DNA of 38,850 nt, taken from an uncultured Clostridia bacterium (lineage in GTDB: Bacteria > Bacillota > Clostridia > Christensenellales > UBA1242). How positions within the stretch are numbered: position 1 is the first letter of the stretch; each line of letters opens with the position of its first letter. This document shows, piece by piece, positions 1 to 6,427 of this stretch. The stretch covers positions 1 through 38,850 of the forward strand of contig CAJOLY010000003.1 in assembly GCA_905235485.1 (NCBI GenBank), read 5' to 3'. The position numbers were made by a program, and so were the translations under genes. The notes beneath the pieces are model-generated. The model saw nothing but the letters and a program-made list of their open reading frames with translations, did not search any database and was not told the origin of the DNA.

Positions 1-1
1 G

Positions 2-181
2 AAATTATCTAAAAATGTAAGAAAGAATCTTAAAAACATAACTTGTCCGGTTTTGTGTATTCATTCTAAATATGATAATTTATCGAGTCCAAAGAGTGCA
101 AAAATTGTTTGGAACACTCAAGCAAAGAGGTGTGCCCTGACAAGTCAATGTTTAATCTTGAAAAATGGAAGCCGCTTTTAG
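2..181 (+). other. Alpha/beta-hydrolase-like reading frame, C-terminal fragment
   Basis: This frame is open from the left edge to a TAG at 179-181 and overlaps the start of the PAPS-reductase-like gene in another frame. Its translation contains CPVLCIHSKYDNLSSPKSAK, which resembles the segment around the catalytic Asp of alpha/beta hydrolases (a strand, then H-x-x-x-D, then a helix). The rest of such a protein would lie outside the window. The match is short, and phage genomes seldom carry this arrangement, so it could be chance or the mark of a recombination junction. Low confidence. Confidence 0.25.
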
Positions 182-762
182 ATTTGCCCTTTAAAATAAG
201 TAACAAATGTTGCAATATCATGAAGAAAGGTCCTGCACACAAATTCAATAAAGAAAGTGGGTTAAAACCAATAACTGGACAAATGGCATGCGAAAGCAAG
301 TTAAGAACTCAGCAATGGCTTAACAATGGCTGTAATGGTTTTGATATGAAGGAGCCTGTAAGCAACCCTATTGCTTTTTGGACAGAACAAGATGTTTTAA
401 GATACATTAGAGAAAACGATGTTCAAATTCCAAGTGTATATGGAAACATAATAAACGATGATGACCTAGAAGATGGTTTTGAACAACTTTGCTTAGATGG
501 CATACCTGCACCAAGATTAAAAACAACTGGATGCTTTAGGACTGGATGTGTATATTGCGGATTTGGTTGTCATTTAGAAAAAGAAAAAACTAGATTTCAA
601 AGGCTTAAAGAAACTCATCCACAATTATATAATTATTGCATGAATGGTGGAGAATATGATTCAGATGGTATGTGGATACCAAACAAGAATGGTTTAGGGC
701 TTAAATTTGTTTTCGATAAACTAAATGAAATCTTTGGTAAAGATTTTATCAAATATGAATAG
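109..762 (+). CDS. PAPS-reductase-family protein lacking its N-terminal half
   Basis: The 217-residue product resembles the C-terminal half of phage phosphoadenosine-phosphosulfate-reductase-like (adenine nucleotide alpha hydrolase) proteins. It has the typical block with FKISNKCCNIMKK, a GxMACES-R segment, the PIAFWTEQDVLRYI segment, and a Cys-rich patch with GCFRTGCVYCGFGCH that probably binds metal or an Fe-S cluster. The family's N-terminal P-loop (SGGKDS type) is absent, and this frame has a stop at 76-78, so the only starts are TTG at 109 or later. No ribosome site is seen before TTG109. Either the gene is truncated or its 5' part was lost at a junction. In phages such proteins are thought to act in DNA or nucleotide modification. 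The family call is good; activity is doubtful. Confidence 0.7.
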   Translation: MEHSSKEVCPDKSMFNLEKWKPLLDLPFKISNKCCNIMKKGPAHKFNKESGLKPITGQMACESKLRTQQWLNNGCNGFDMKEPVSNPIAFWTEQDVLRYIRENDVQIPSVYGNIINDDDLEDGFEQLCLDGIPAPRLKTTGCFRTGCVYCGFGCHLEKEKTRFQRLKETHPQLYNYCMNGGEYDSDGMWIPNKNGLGLKFVFDKLNEIFGKDFIKYE

Positions 763-773
763 GAGGAAGAATA

Positions 774-1001
774 ATGAAAAAAAGAAGTTTAACAATTTTA
801 ATTCTAACATTGACAGCTTGTTTATTTACATTCTTGTCAGTTTTGCTTATAGGTATTGGAATAGACAAAGTTGAGCTTGGCTCATTTGAGAAAGGTTGGT
901 TTGTTAGTGGAATGGTTTTCATTCTTTTACAATTTTTATGTTGCATAATCATATTTTATATGCTTTGTTTTCGACATGAATCAAGAAAAAATAGGGGTTA
1001 G
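774..1001 (+). CDS. Small two-helix membrane protein
   Basis: Predicted product of 75 residues, starting at ATG 774 behind an AGGAGG-type site 11 bases after the previous stop, so probably co-transcribed with the PAPS-reductase-like gene. Two hydrophobic segments (about residues 7-28 and 44-66) are separated by a short polar loop, and the C-terminus is basic (RHESRKNRG). That pattern suits an inner-membrane hairpin with both ends in the cytoplasm. No family is recognised. A superinfection-exclusion or holin-like role is possible, but nothing in the sequence supports it specifically. Confidence 0.6.
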   Translation: MKKRSLTILILTLTACLFTFLSVLLIGIGIDKVELGSFEKGWFVSGMVFILLQFLCCIIIFYMLCFRHESRKNRG

Positions 1002-1140
1002 TGGAAACGCTAATCTTTATTTTTGTTTACATATGGCAAAAATACGGTGCTGAATATGCCTAGATTGCCCGAAAGCCTCTTTCTTGAGTTTATAATCGAT
1101 TTTAAAATTTTCGTGCCTAGAAAAGGCAATAAAAGGGCAA

Positions 1141-1169
1141 GAAAAAAGAGTAGCACATTTTTGCTACTC
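1141..1169 (-). terminator. Intrinsic terminator, minus strand
   Basis: The minus strand reads GAGTAGCA, a six-base loop, TGCTACTC (plus coordinates 1148-1155 and 1162-1169), then a run of six Ts. The eight-pair stem is perfect. It lies downstream of the whole minus-strand late region and of the small unit at 1219-1322, so it probably ends late transcription. Confidence 0.85.
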
Positions 1170-1218
1170 CCAAAACTGGGTTCTGTGCCACTCTTTTGCA
1201 TTTATATAAACTCTCAGT

Positions 1219-1269
1219 TTAACGAGCCACAGACACACCGATTTTTGATTGTAAAAAGTTTGACGTCAT
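1219..1269 (-). CDS. Possible 16-residue peptide ORF
   Basis: On the minus strand a good ribosome site (AAAAGGAG) is followed seven bases later by ATG and a 16-codon frame, MTSNFLQSKIGVSVAR. A TTGACA-N17-TACTAT promoter lies just upstream and a strong terminator just downstream, so this looks like a tiny complete transcription unit. The peptide has no recognised family. It could be a real micro-ORF, a leader, or part of a dispersed repeat. Its translation is unproven. Confidence 0.35.
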   Translation of the reverse strand: MTSNFLQSKIGVSVAR

Positions 1270-1293
1270 AATTTTGCTCCTTTTACAGAGAAA

Positions 1294-1322
1294 ATAGTAA
1301 CATAAATTTAGCAAATTGTCAA
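1294..1322 (-). promoter_or_regulatory. Sigma-70-type promoter, minus strand
   Basis: TTGACA (1317-1322) and TACTAT (1294-1299) are separated by 17 bases on the minus strand. Phased TTTTGTAAAA decamers lie four bases upstream of the -35 box and could act as an UP element. It would drive the short unit ending at the terminator at 1141-1169. Confidence 0.6.
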
Positions 1323-1325
1323 CAC

Positions 1326-1355
1326 TTTTGTAAAATTTTGTAAAATATTGTAAAT
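1326..1355. repeat. Three tandem TTTTGTAAAA decamers
   Basis: Three adjacent ten-base units read TTTTGTAAAA, TTTTGTAAAA and TATTGTAAAT. Related units occur at 24288-24307, 29673-29702 (inverted) and 30449-30468. The exact ten-base period puts every unit on the same DNA face, which suits a bound protein, an UP element or bent DNA. Confidence 0.75.
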
Positions 1356-1721
1356 TTATTCAACTTGCCAAACATGAGTTAGTTCAAGGTCCTCGCAATT
1401 CCAAATGTCATGAAGCACACCATTTACAAGGCATGAGGCATGCCCATTCATTCTTAGAATGTATACTCCTATAGGATTTTCTTCCGCAAATTCTTCTACA
1501 GTCATCCCATAGCAATAAACTTGTGGATATTGAAAGACATCGTTGAGAAGATGTTGGTAGCAACAAACATCCAGTTCGCTGCAGTCATAAAGTTTACTAA
1601 TATAATATAATTTATCTTGGATGGCTGCATAAGAGTAACCACTAGCAAGCGAGATTGCCCTTGTGACACAGTCGCTCTCTTCAATGCCTAGCATATTATT
1701 ATTATAATATATATAATCCAT
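1356..1721 (-). CDS. Papain-like cysteine peptidase-fold protein
   Basis: The 121-residue product has the layout of the small papain/C39-like proteins found in many phages. A Cys near the N-terminus lies in SDCVTRAIS (Cys18) at the start of a helix. A His lies in NGHASCLVNG (His94), and an Asp follows in LHDIW (Asp105), giving a plausible Cys-His-Asp triad. It starts with ATG behind AGGGAGG and is the last gene of the minus-strand late region, just before the terminator. The target is unknown: cleavage of a virion or host protein, or of peptidoglycan cross-links during lysis, are all possible. It is the only candidate lytic hydrolase in the window, but no cell-wall-binding part is present. 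Confidence 0.55.
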   Translation of the reverse strand: MDYIYYNNNMLGIEESDCVTRAISLASGYSYAAIQDKLYYISKLYDCSELDVCCYQHLLNDVFQYPQVYCYGMTVEEFAEENPIGVYILRMNGHASCLVNGVLHDIWNCEDLELTHVWQVE

Positions 1722-1740
1722 AGGGTCTCCCTCCTTAAAA

Positions 1741-2520
1741 CTACATACCTTCTACAACAGATTCATAGTATGCGGCAAGTTTTTCGCCATATTGCATTTC
1801 GACATCTTCATCGCAAAGCCAATCTTTAGCAAGTTTAATATAAATGTCAGCATTTACACTTCCCAAAGATTTTTTATAATCTGAATAAAGCATTAAAACA
1901 GTTGTATAAAATTCTTCTTCACTAAATTTGTCAAATTTTATGCCCATTTCTTGTGCTTTTTTCATAATCATATCTTTTTTCAAGAGTTGCTTGTCCTTCT
2001 CATCAAGTTCTTCCATGAGTTCGTCTTGCCAGTCCATGAGTTCATCGTCTTCTAGGTAGTCGCCAGAAGCATAGTCAAATCTTCCATCACGTCTGCCATA
2101 AGAACCACCTCTACGATAGTCTCTTCTCATGTCACCATATCCATAGTCACCCATTCCTCCACGAGTGTCATATCTACTATAACTTCCACTCACCTCGAAA
2201 GGATAGTATGAGCCACCATCATATCTTGAATATTGTTCGCCATCAGGATTAGAGTTCTCATATTTTCGTTCCTCACGTTCGACACCACGATATAAAGTAG
2301 GGCGTTCTCTATAGCCATATACATCGTCACCCATTGCATAGTCGTTGTCATAGGCATAGTCTCCTCTACGATAATCCATATTCATGTCAGACAATCTTCT
2401 TGCCCTATCTCTTCTAGAGTTTACAACATAGCCTCCTCGAGAACCATAGGGGTTTCTTCCGTCTCGCCTCATCATTCTTCTACGAGCCATATCTCTTCTT
2501 AATCTACTATTTCTTGGCAT
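1741..2520 (-). CDS. Arg/Tyr/Asp-rich low-complexity phage protein with conserved C-terminal domain
   Basis: The product has 259 residues. Residues 1-150 are low complexity and strongly charged, built from RRDM, YRRGDY, YGYGD and GGSYGRRDG units, with a very basic N-terminus. From about residue 160 a helical domain begins (DWQDELMEELDEKDKQLLKK, then a segment with FYTTVLMLYSDYKK). This combination recurs in late regions of gut Clostridia phages as a domain of unknown function. The RGG/RY-like tail suggests nucleic-acid binding or phase separation, which is inference. It follows the jelly-roll-like protein gene after one base and so is co-transcribed. Confidence 0.65.
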   Translation of the reverse strand: MPRNSRLRRDMARRRMMRRDGRNPYGSRGGYVVNSRRDRARRLSDMNMDYRRGDYAYDNDYAMGDDVYGYRERPTLYRGVEREERKYENSNPDGEQYSRYDGGSYYPFEVSGSYSRYDTRGGMGDYGYGDMRRDYRRGGSYGRRDGRFDYASGDYLEDDELMDWQDELMEELDEKDKQLLKKDMIMKKAQEMGIKFDKFSEEEFYTTVLMLYSDYKKSLGSVNADIYIKLAKDWLCDEDVEMQYGEKLAAYYESVVEGM

Positions 2521-2521
2521 A

Positions 2522-2986
2522 CTACGCCTCCTTTTCGATGTTAAGGACTACACTTGTAAATGTAGCACCTACACCTGTATTTTCAAGGGTAATAGTTCTG
2601 GCAACAGTAGAGTTTACTCCAAGAACACAAGAGTTATCTGCAAGAACAAAATAATCAATAACAAATGTTCTAAACTCAGTGTCTGGAGTGGTTATAGTTT
2701 GAGTTGAAACAGCGCCAGTTATAGGAACACCATTGTCAAAAAGTTGAACAGTAACATCGCCAGCTTCAGTTCCAGTGCCAACAAGTGTGGCAGTTATGTG
2801 ATATATTCCATCCCAGTTAAGCGTTACACCAGTGTTCGTGTTATCAAACACTCTTGTCCCACAACTGTTCTTTCTACAATATCTACGATAAACATCACCA
2901 AGTTGGATAAGTCCGCCAGTGAGAACTGTTTGTGTTGCAAAATCTTTCAACCCAATTAAATATAATGAATTTGTGTTGTTTGCCAT
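2522..2986 (-). CDS. Probable virion surface protein, beta-rich C1q/TNF-like
   Basis: The start is ATG 2986, placed ten bases after AAAAGGAG, giving 154 residues; the longer in-frame extension to 3061 crosses a terminator and has no ribosome site. An N-terminal part with two CR motifs (RRYCRKNSCGTRVFD) is followed by alternating beta strands with GIYHITATLVGTG and ITLENTGVGATFTSVVLNIE. This pattern resembles C1q/TNF-like or exosporium-type jelly rolls (from memory, not searched). Such proteins often form trimers on virion surfaces. It lies after a terminator, so it may have separate transcription. Confidence 0.5.
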   Translation of the reverse strand: MANNTNSLYLIGLKDFATQTVLTGGLIQLGDVYRRYCRKNSCGTRVFDNTNTGVTLNWDGIYHITATLVGTGTEAGDVTVQLFDNGVPITGAVSTQTITTPDTEFRTFVIDYFVLADNSCVLGVNSTVARTITLENTGVGATFTSVVLNIEKEA

Positions 2987-3009
2987 ATCTTTTCTCCTTT
3001 TAATATTTT

Positions 3010-3053
3010 TTAAAATTAAAAATAAGGTGCAGAGATTAGTCCACACCCTATTT
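3010..3053 (-). terminator. Intrinsic terminator, minus strand
   Basis: The minus strand carries AAATAGGGTG (3044-3053) pairing with CACCTTATTT (3020-3029) in a ten-pair stem with one G-U, followed by a T-rich tail. It lies between the Gly-rich protein gene and the jelly-roll-like protein gene and would reduce read-through between them. Confidence 0.7.
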
Positions 3054-3119
3054 CCTAGCATTTGAGTTAGTTATTCAGGATATTTTAATCTCCTATGTTT
3101 GTGCGATAATTAGTCGCTA

Positions 3120-3854
3120 TTATTGAACTGATTGACAGCCACATCCACCGTTGCAGGTAAAGATTGGAACTCTACCATAAACAGGTGTTGATGGAACTGG
3201 ACAGTTAGAGAGTCTGTTGTAAAGTGCATCAATCTCTGCTATTTGTCCTTCTCTTATCTGTGCTGTTTGTGCAACTTGGCTAGCCTTCAAATCTGCCATG
3301 CTTAATTGACTTCTCAATGTTGAAATCAAATCGTTCTTTGCATCAATTTCTTGTTGACAGAGTTTGTCAAGAATTGCTTGAGTGTTTGCTGTGTTGCTTG
3401 CAATAACATCTCTTATGCCATCGCTAATTGCTTGTCTGTCTGCACAATTCTCTGTTGCGATTGTGTATTTCAGGTCAGCTGTAGCTAAGCGGTTCTCGCA
3501 GCAGCAGTTCTGGAAGTTGCTATTTACTCCATTGATTGCTTGAAGCAATTCGGTTGTTGTGTTACATCTACCAACTTCAGCGTTTGCGAATCCTGCGGTT
3601 ACTGCGGTTTGCAAGTTGTCAATACCATTGTTCAATGCAAGGTTGTCAAAGCCACGATTTGTGTTCGCATTGATGTCATAGATTCCAGAGTTGTATCCTC
3701 CAAAACCTCCGCCAAAGCCACCGTTTCCGTTTCCGCCCCAGCCAAAAATCATTGCGAACAAAAGTATTGCCCAAATTCCGTCACCATTACCAAAGAAGCC
3801 TCCGTTGTTGCCATTACTACCCAAATTGATTGGGCTATCTGTTTCAAGATACAT
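3120..3854 (-). CDS. Gly-rich late protein with conserved Cys clusters
   Basis: The product has 244 residues. The N-terminus has Gly/Asn-rich stretches on both sides of a short hydrophobic segment (WAILLFAMIFGWG, about residues 28-40), followed by GNGGFGGGFGG. The middle is helical with an NCCCENR cluster, and the C-terminus is Cys-rich (NGGCGCQS). Proteins of this shape sit beside the Arg/Tyr-rich protein in many Clostridia phages but have no known function. It may be membrane-associated or a virion component. Its ribosome site AAAAGGAG lies directly downstream of the ATGTCGAC-type promoter element. Confidence 0.6.
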   Translation of the reverse strand: MYLETDSPINLGSNGNNGGFFGNGDGIWAILLFAMIFGWGGNGNGGFGGGFGGYNSGIYDINANTNRGFDNLALNNGIDNLQTAVTAGFANAEVGRCNTTTELLQAINGVNSNFQNCCCENRLATADLKYTIATENCADRQAISDGIRDVIASNTANTQAILDKLCQQEIDAKNDLISTLRSQLSMADLKASQVAQTAQIREGQIAEIDALYNRLSNCPVPSTPVYGRVPIFTCNGGCGCQSVQ

Positions 3855-3877
3855 AGTTTTTCTCCTTTTAATAAAAA

Positions 3878-3905
3878 TTTATATCTAATCCGCTTTAGTC
3901 GACAT
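3878..3905 (-). promoter_or_regulatory. ATGTCGAC/TATAAA promoter-like element, copy 1
   Basis: On the minus strand ATGTCGACTAAAG is followed by a TATAAA box, with 14 bases between GTCGAC-AT and the box, just before the ribosome site of the Gly-rich protein gene. The same two blocks with identical spacing occur at 7263-7290. The -35 region does not match the sigma-70 consensus, so a phage activator or another sigma factor may be involved. Confidence 0.5.
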
Positions 3906-3935
3906 CCACGAATGAGATACCTAAGTTGCGTGGTC

Positions 3936-4163
3936 CTAGAATTTCATACCACTCCTTTTCATTTGCTCTAGCATTGGGTTTAAATCAATGCCATGCTGCT
4001 TTGCGTATTGCATCGTGAATTGTTGCGGACTCATTCCGCTTTGTCTCATTTGGTTAAGCATTGCTCGTGCTTGTGGGTTTTGACTTGCTATTTGCTCTAC
4101 AATTTGTTGTGGGTTCCCTTGTCCACTCATTGCTTGCATAAGCATTTGTTGCATTGGGTTCAT
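3936..4163 (-). CDS. Small Met/Gln-rich late protein
   Basis: The product has 75 residues and is rich in Met, Gln and Pro: MNPMQQMLMQAMSGQGNPQQ at the N-terminus, then a helix containing NPQARAMLNQMRQ and an SPQQFTMQYAKQHGID segment. A good AGGAGG site precedes the start. Small proteins of this composition are common in late regions of Clostridia phages and have no assigned role. The two amphipathic helices suggest binding to a partner protein. It is co-transcribed with the coiled-coil gene nine bases upstream. Confidence 0.6.
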   Translation of the reverse strand: MNPMQQMLMQAMSGQGNPQQIVEQIASQNPQARAMLNQMRQSGMSPQQFTMQYAKQHGIDLNPMLEQMKRSGMKF

Positions 4164-4172
4164 ATAAACCTC

Positions 4173-4319
4173 CTATTTTTTAATAACTCTTTTAAGAATT
4201 TCAATGTCTCTTTTGATAGCCTCAATTTCAGCAGAAAAGTTCTTGCAATTTTCCTTCATTTGCTTTTCGAGAGATTTCAGTGTAAGAGTTTTTTCTTGTT
4301 CAATTACTTCTTCTTCCAT
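4173..4319 (-). CDS. 48-residue helical protein
   Basis: This ORF encodes MEEEVIEQEKTLTLKSLEKQ followed by a Lys/Glu-rich helix ending in LKRVIKK. It is almost certainly a short coiled coil. It starts one base before the end of the Tyr/Gln-rich upstream gene, so translation is probably coupled, and the neighbouring gene follows closely. No family is recognised. Its charged, heptad-like composition matches the other small coiled-coil genes of this cluster. Confidence 0.6.
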   Translation of the reverse strand: MEEEVIEQEKTLTLKSLEKQMKENCKNFSAEIEAIKRDIEILKRVIKK

Positions 4320-4320
4320 G

Positions 4321-4800
4321 CTATTGGTCTCCCTTTAATTCTTTGGCACTTAGTTTGCTTTCAATTTGCCCCAATTTCTCCGAAAGTTTTGCTGTGAACT
4401 TGTCGAACGATTCTTTTTTCACATAATCTTCCATATTTGGCTCTTTATTGCCCCGTGAAAGCCCGTTTTGCTCGTCCTCGGTTAATTCTTCCAACCTATA
4501 TGCTTTCGTGCTAGAAAAGCCCATTTGGTCGGCTGATTTCACATAGGCAATTTTTTCGTCTCTATCAATAAAAAGTTCTGTGGTGTTTGGGTCAACAATT
4601 CTCCCCGCTACCTCTTTAGAATTTAAGAATAAAACATTCTTAAAAGGCGACATTGGTTGAGTTGATTCCTGTGAAACCACTGGCTGAGGCTGTGGCATTG
4701 TTGGTCTCTGTTGAAATTGTTGATAGTTGCCCATATATGGAGCTTGGTATCCATATCCGCTGTATTGTGGAAAATTTCCATAGTTGTTGTATGCTGACAT
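4321..4800 (-). CDS. Late protein with Tyr/Gln/Pro-rich N-terminus and coiled-coil C-terminus
   Basis: About 159 residues from ATG 4800; an in-frame GTG two codons upstream overlaps the previous stop as GTGA and is an alternative start. Residues 1-50 are Tyr/Gly/Gln/Pro-rich (NNYGNFPQYSGYGYQ). A central part carries FLNSKEVAGRIVDPNTTELF and IAYVKSADQMG, and the C-terminal 40 residues form a predicted coiled coil (FTAKLSEKLGQIESKLSAKE). The central block recurs in phage late-region proteins of unknown function. It may be a minor virion component. Confidence 0.55.
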   Translation of the reverse strand: MSAYNNYGNFPQYSGYGYQAPYMGNYQQFQQRPTMPQPQPVVSQESTQPMSPFKNVLFLNSKEVAGRIVDPNTTELFIDRDEKIAYVKSADQMGFSSTKAYRLEELTEDEQNGLSRGNKEPNMEDYVKKESFDKFTAKLSEKLGQIESKLSAKELKGDQ

Positions 4801-4802
4801 AA

Positions 4803-4928
4803 TCACTTACCCTCCCTTGCTGATTTGTTAGCCTTTTTAATTTTTTCGGCTTTTAGCATTGCAACTAAGACGTCTAATTTGTTGCGAATGCCTTTTAGTT
4901 CTTCTAAAATTTCTTTGTCTTTAAACAT
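4803..4928 (-). CDS. 41-residue coiled-coil protein
   Basis: The start is the ATG at 4928, eight bases after GGAGGT; the longer in-frame extension to 5027 runs through two terminators and is rejected. The product begins MFKDKEILEELKGIRNKLDV and ends in a Lys-rich tail. It is a single amphipathic helix of leucine-zipper type. Its TGA stop overlaps the GTG/ATG start region of the next gene, which implies coupling. Confidence 0.6.
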   Translation of the reverse strand: MFKDKEILEELKGIRNKLDVLVAMLKAEKIKKANKSAREGK

Positions 4929-4962
4929 AAGCACCTCCGTTGGCTTGATACCTAAAACATAA

Positions 4963-4987
4963 ATAAAAAAGCCCATATTTAATATGG
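4963..4987 (-). terminator. Intrinsic terminator, minus strand, second of a tandem pair
   Basis: The palindrome CCATATTTAATATGG (4973-4987) is followed on the minus strand by GC and six Ts. It lies directly downstream of the terminator at 5003-5032. Confidence 0.65.
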
Positions 4988-5002
4988 ACAAATCTTGGAC
5001 AA

Positions 5003-5032
5003 TAAAAAAAAGAGCAGTGAAATTCACTACTC
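5003..5032 (-). terminator. Intrinsic terminator, minus strand, first of a tandem pair
   Basis: On the minus strand GAGTAGTGA (5024-5032) pairs with TCACTGCTC (5012-5020) across a three-base loop, with one U-G pair that exists only on this strand. Eight Ts follow. The stop codon of the upstream membrane protein gene lies inside the stem. Confidence 0.8.
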
Positions 5033-5635
5033 TTCTTCATTTTTAATATACTTTTTAAAATCTTTTGTTATTCTATACTTGTATTTATATACTGTATCCC
5101 ATTCAACATTTCGCTGTGTTTCGCACAATCGCTTCCAAACTTGTTTTGCAGTAAGTTTTTCAACAAAGAACATGATTGCTATATCTTGCTTATCTTTGGT
5201 GTAATTTAGTTCGCTACAAATATGAATAACATTATCTCTTGTAAGATGTCTTATGTCAAAATGTTTCACGTGAAACATTCTTTCCTTTCTATCTTGAATC
5301 AGCCACAAAATTAAACAATCTAAATAGGCAAATATAATTGAAGCAAAGATATACATATAAATTGGCGGACACAGAATAATAGATAACGCAAAAATCAAAT
5401 TCGTGAACACCATGCACCAAACAATGCTGTCACAATGATATGTGGTCTCAAACTTGTATCTCAAGCTAAAAAATGCAGTAAGAAAACAAACAGCCTCAAA
5501 CCACTTGCCAAATATAAACGATACAATAAAAACACTGCCCATCACTAAGAAATGATAAGGCAGTGTGTTGATAAAATATCTTAAATTATATATAAACTCT
5601 GCTTTACGTCTTATGCTATTTGTCTTGTTTGGCAT
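5027..5635 (-). CDS. Polytopic membrane protein with cytoplasmic HTH-like tail; contains parS
   Basis: From ATG 5635 (MPNKTNSIRRKAEF) the product has 202 residues. Another in-frame ATG at 5677 would overlap the upstream gene more; neither has a clear ribosome site, so coupling to the upstream gene is likely. About four hydrophobic segments fill residues 30-120. A soluble tail of about 80 residues follows, with a helical region (LTAKQVWKRLCETQRNVEWD) that resembles an HTH-type unit. The residues MFHVKH near the junction are encoded by a perfect parS site. No family is recognised. Confidence 0.55.
   Translation of the reverse strand: MPNKTNSIRRKAEFIYNLRYFINTLPYHFLVMGSVFIVSFIFGKWFEAVCFLTAFFSLRYKFETTYHCDSIVWCMVFTNLIFALSIILCPPIYMYIFASIIFAYLDCLILWLIQDRKERMFHVKHFDIRHLTRDNVIHICSELNYTKDKQDIAIMFFVEKLTAKQVWKRLCETQRNVEWDTVYKYKYRITKDFKKYIKNEEE
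5262..5277. promoter_or_regulatory. parS: Perfect parS site (ParB/Spo0J target), copy 1
   Basis: The 16 bases TGTTTCACGTGAAACA are identical to the consensus parS bound by Spo0J/ParB in Firmicutes, and the palindrome extends one more pair on each side. It lies inside a membrane protein gene. By chance about 0.00001 copies would be expected in a window of this size. A second perfect copy is at 37764-37779. Confidence 0.85.
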
Positions 5636-5795
5636 CTTTTTTTGCGTTTTCAAGTTTCTCTTTGCACAATGCCTCATATTCTACAGCAAACTCATATGTT
5701 TTCTTTGCTCGAATAGCATTTTGTTGTGCTTTAAGATATTCTTTTTCATATTTCTCAACCATTTTGTTGAGGTATGGTGGTAACCATTCTGCCAT
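5616..5795 (-). CDS. 59-residue helical protein
   Basis: This frame reads MAEWLPPYLNKMVEKYEKEY and continues as a Lys/Glu/Ala-rich helix to KKDAKQDK. ATG 5795 lies behind AAAGGAGAAG. It overlaps the end of the upstream membrane protein gene by 41 bases and the start of the downstream one, so all three are probably co-translated. The product is mostly coiled coil with a short Trp-Pro head. Such small proteins often accompany holin-like genes, but no function can be assigned. Confidence 0.65.
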   Translation of the reverse strand: MAEWLPPYLNKMVEKYEKEYLKAQQNAIRAKKTYEFAVEYEALCKEKLENAKKDAKQDK

Positions 5796-6345
5796 TTTTC
5801 TTCTCCTTTAAATAAAATACAAGACCTAACAATGTCAACCATACCCATCCCTCTATAGCGAGGACAAGTGCACTTGCATAGTTAATTTGAGATATCACAG
5901 TCTCAAAGCCTCTAATTGTAAACAATAATTGAGACAAGAATCCATGTATAGTAAAGGAAACAATAACATATAAAAGTTTACCCTTACATAAATATCCAAG
6001 AAGCAACATGCAACAAGTTGATGTATGAACATAAAATTCTGGCAAATATGAGTTTACAAGTTTACAAATTACTGTCGCTGCCAAGATGTAGAGAAATTCA
6101 AACCATTTTAATTTGAAAGAACCTCTGCAGGCACATATAAACAAATAATATGTTAATATGGAACTCAAAACTTGAGCGATGTGTAAGTAACCTGTCCAAC
6201 TTTGTAAAAATTCACCAAATTTCAATATTGTTGGGTCTGTTATCGTTAGTAGTAAATGTTCTGGAAATGCAAACTTTAAAATATAGAATCCTACAATGTA
6301 AACTATACAAAGTATCAGCATTGTCCTTGCGACCTTTAAATTCAT
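5755..6345 (-). CDS. Polytopic membrane protein of unknown function
   Basis: The product has 196 residues with about five or six hydrophobic segments spread over most of its length and a short basic C-terminal tail (KEKKNGRMVTTIP). A good GGGA-type ribosome site precedes ATG 6345. The first block (MNLKVARTMLILCIVYIVGF) and the loop containing ITDPTILKFGEFLQSW look conserved in similar late regions of Clostridia phages, judged from memory. It lies downstream of a terminator and starts the membrane cluster. Roles in lysis or in changing the host envelope are possible. Confidence 0.55.
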   Translation of the reverse strand: MNLKVARTMLILCIVYIVGFYILKFAFPEHLLLTITDPTILKFGEFLQSWTGYLHIAQVLSSILTYYLFICACRGSFKLKWFEFLYILAATVICKLVNSYLPEFYVHTSTCCMLLLGYLCKGKLLYVIVSFTIHGFLSQLLFTIRGFETVISQINYASALVLAIEGWVWLTLLGLVFYLKEKKNGRMVTTIPQQNG

Positions 6346-6371
6346 AGGTTTTCCCTTTTAACATTTAAAAT

Positions 6372-6411
6372 AAAAAAACCACTAGAAATCGCAAATGTTC
6401 ATCCTAAGTGG
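6372..6411 (-). terminator. Intrinsic terminator, minus strand
   Basis: On the minus strand CCACTTAG (6404-6411) pairs with CTAGTGG (6379-6385) with one bulge, followed by a run of seven Ts. It ends the unit containing the holin candidate. Confidence 0.65.
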
Positions 6412-6427
6412 CAAAAACGCTATTGTT

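Noticed and set aside
1010-1201. Minus-strand 63-residue ORF (GTEPSFGSSKN type)
   Set aside because: No promoter of its own, no ribosome site and a terminator inside the frame. I treat it as part of a possible dispersed repeat.
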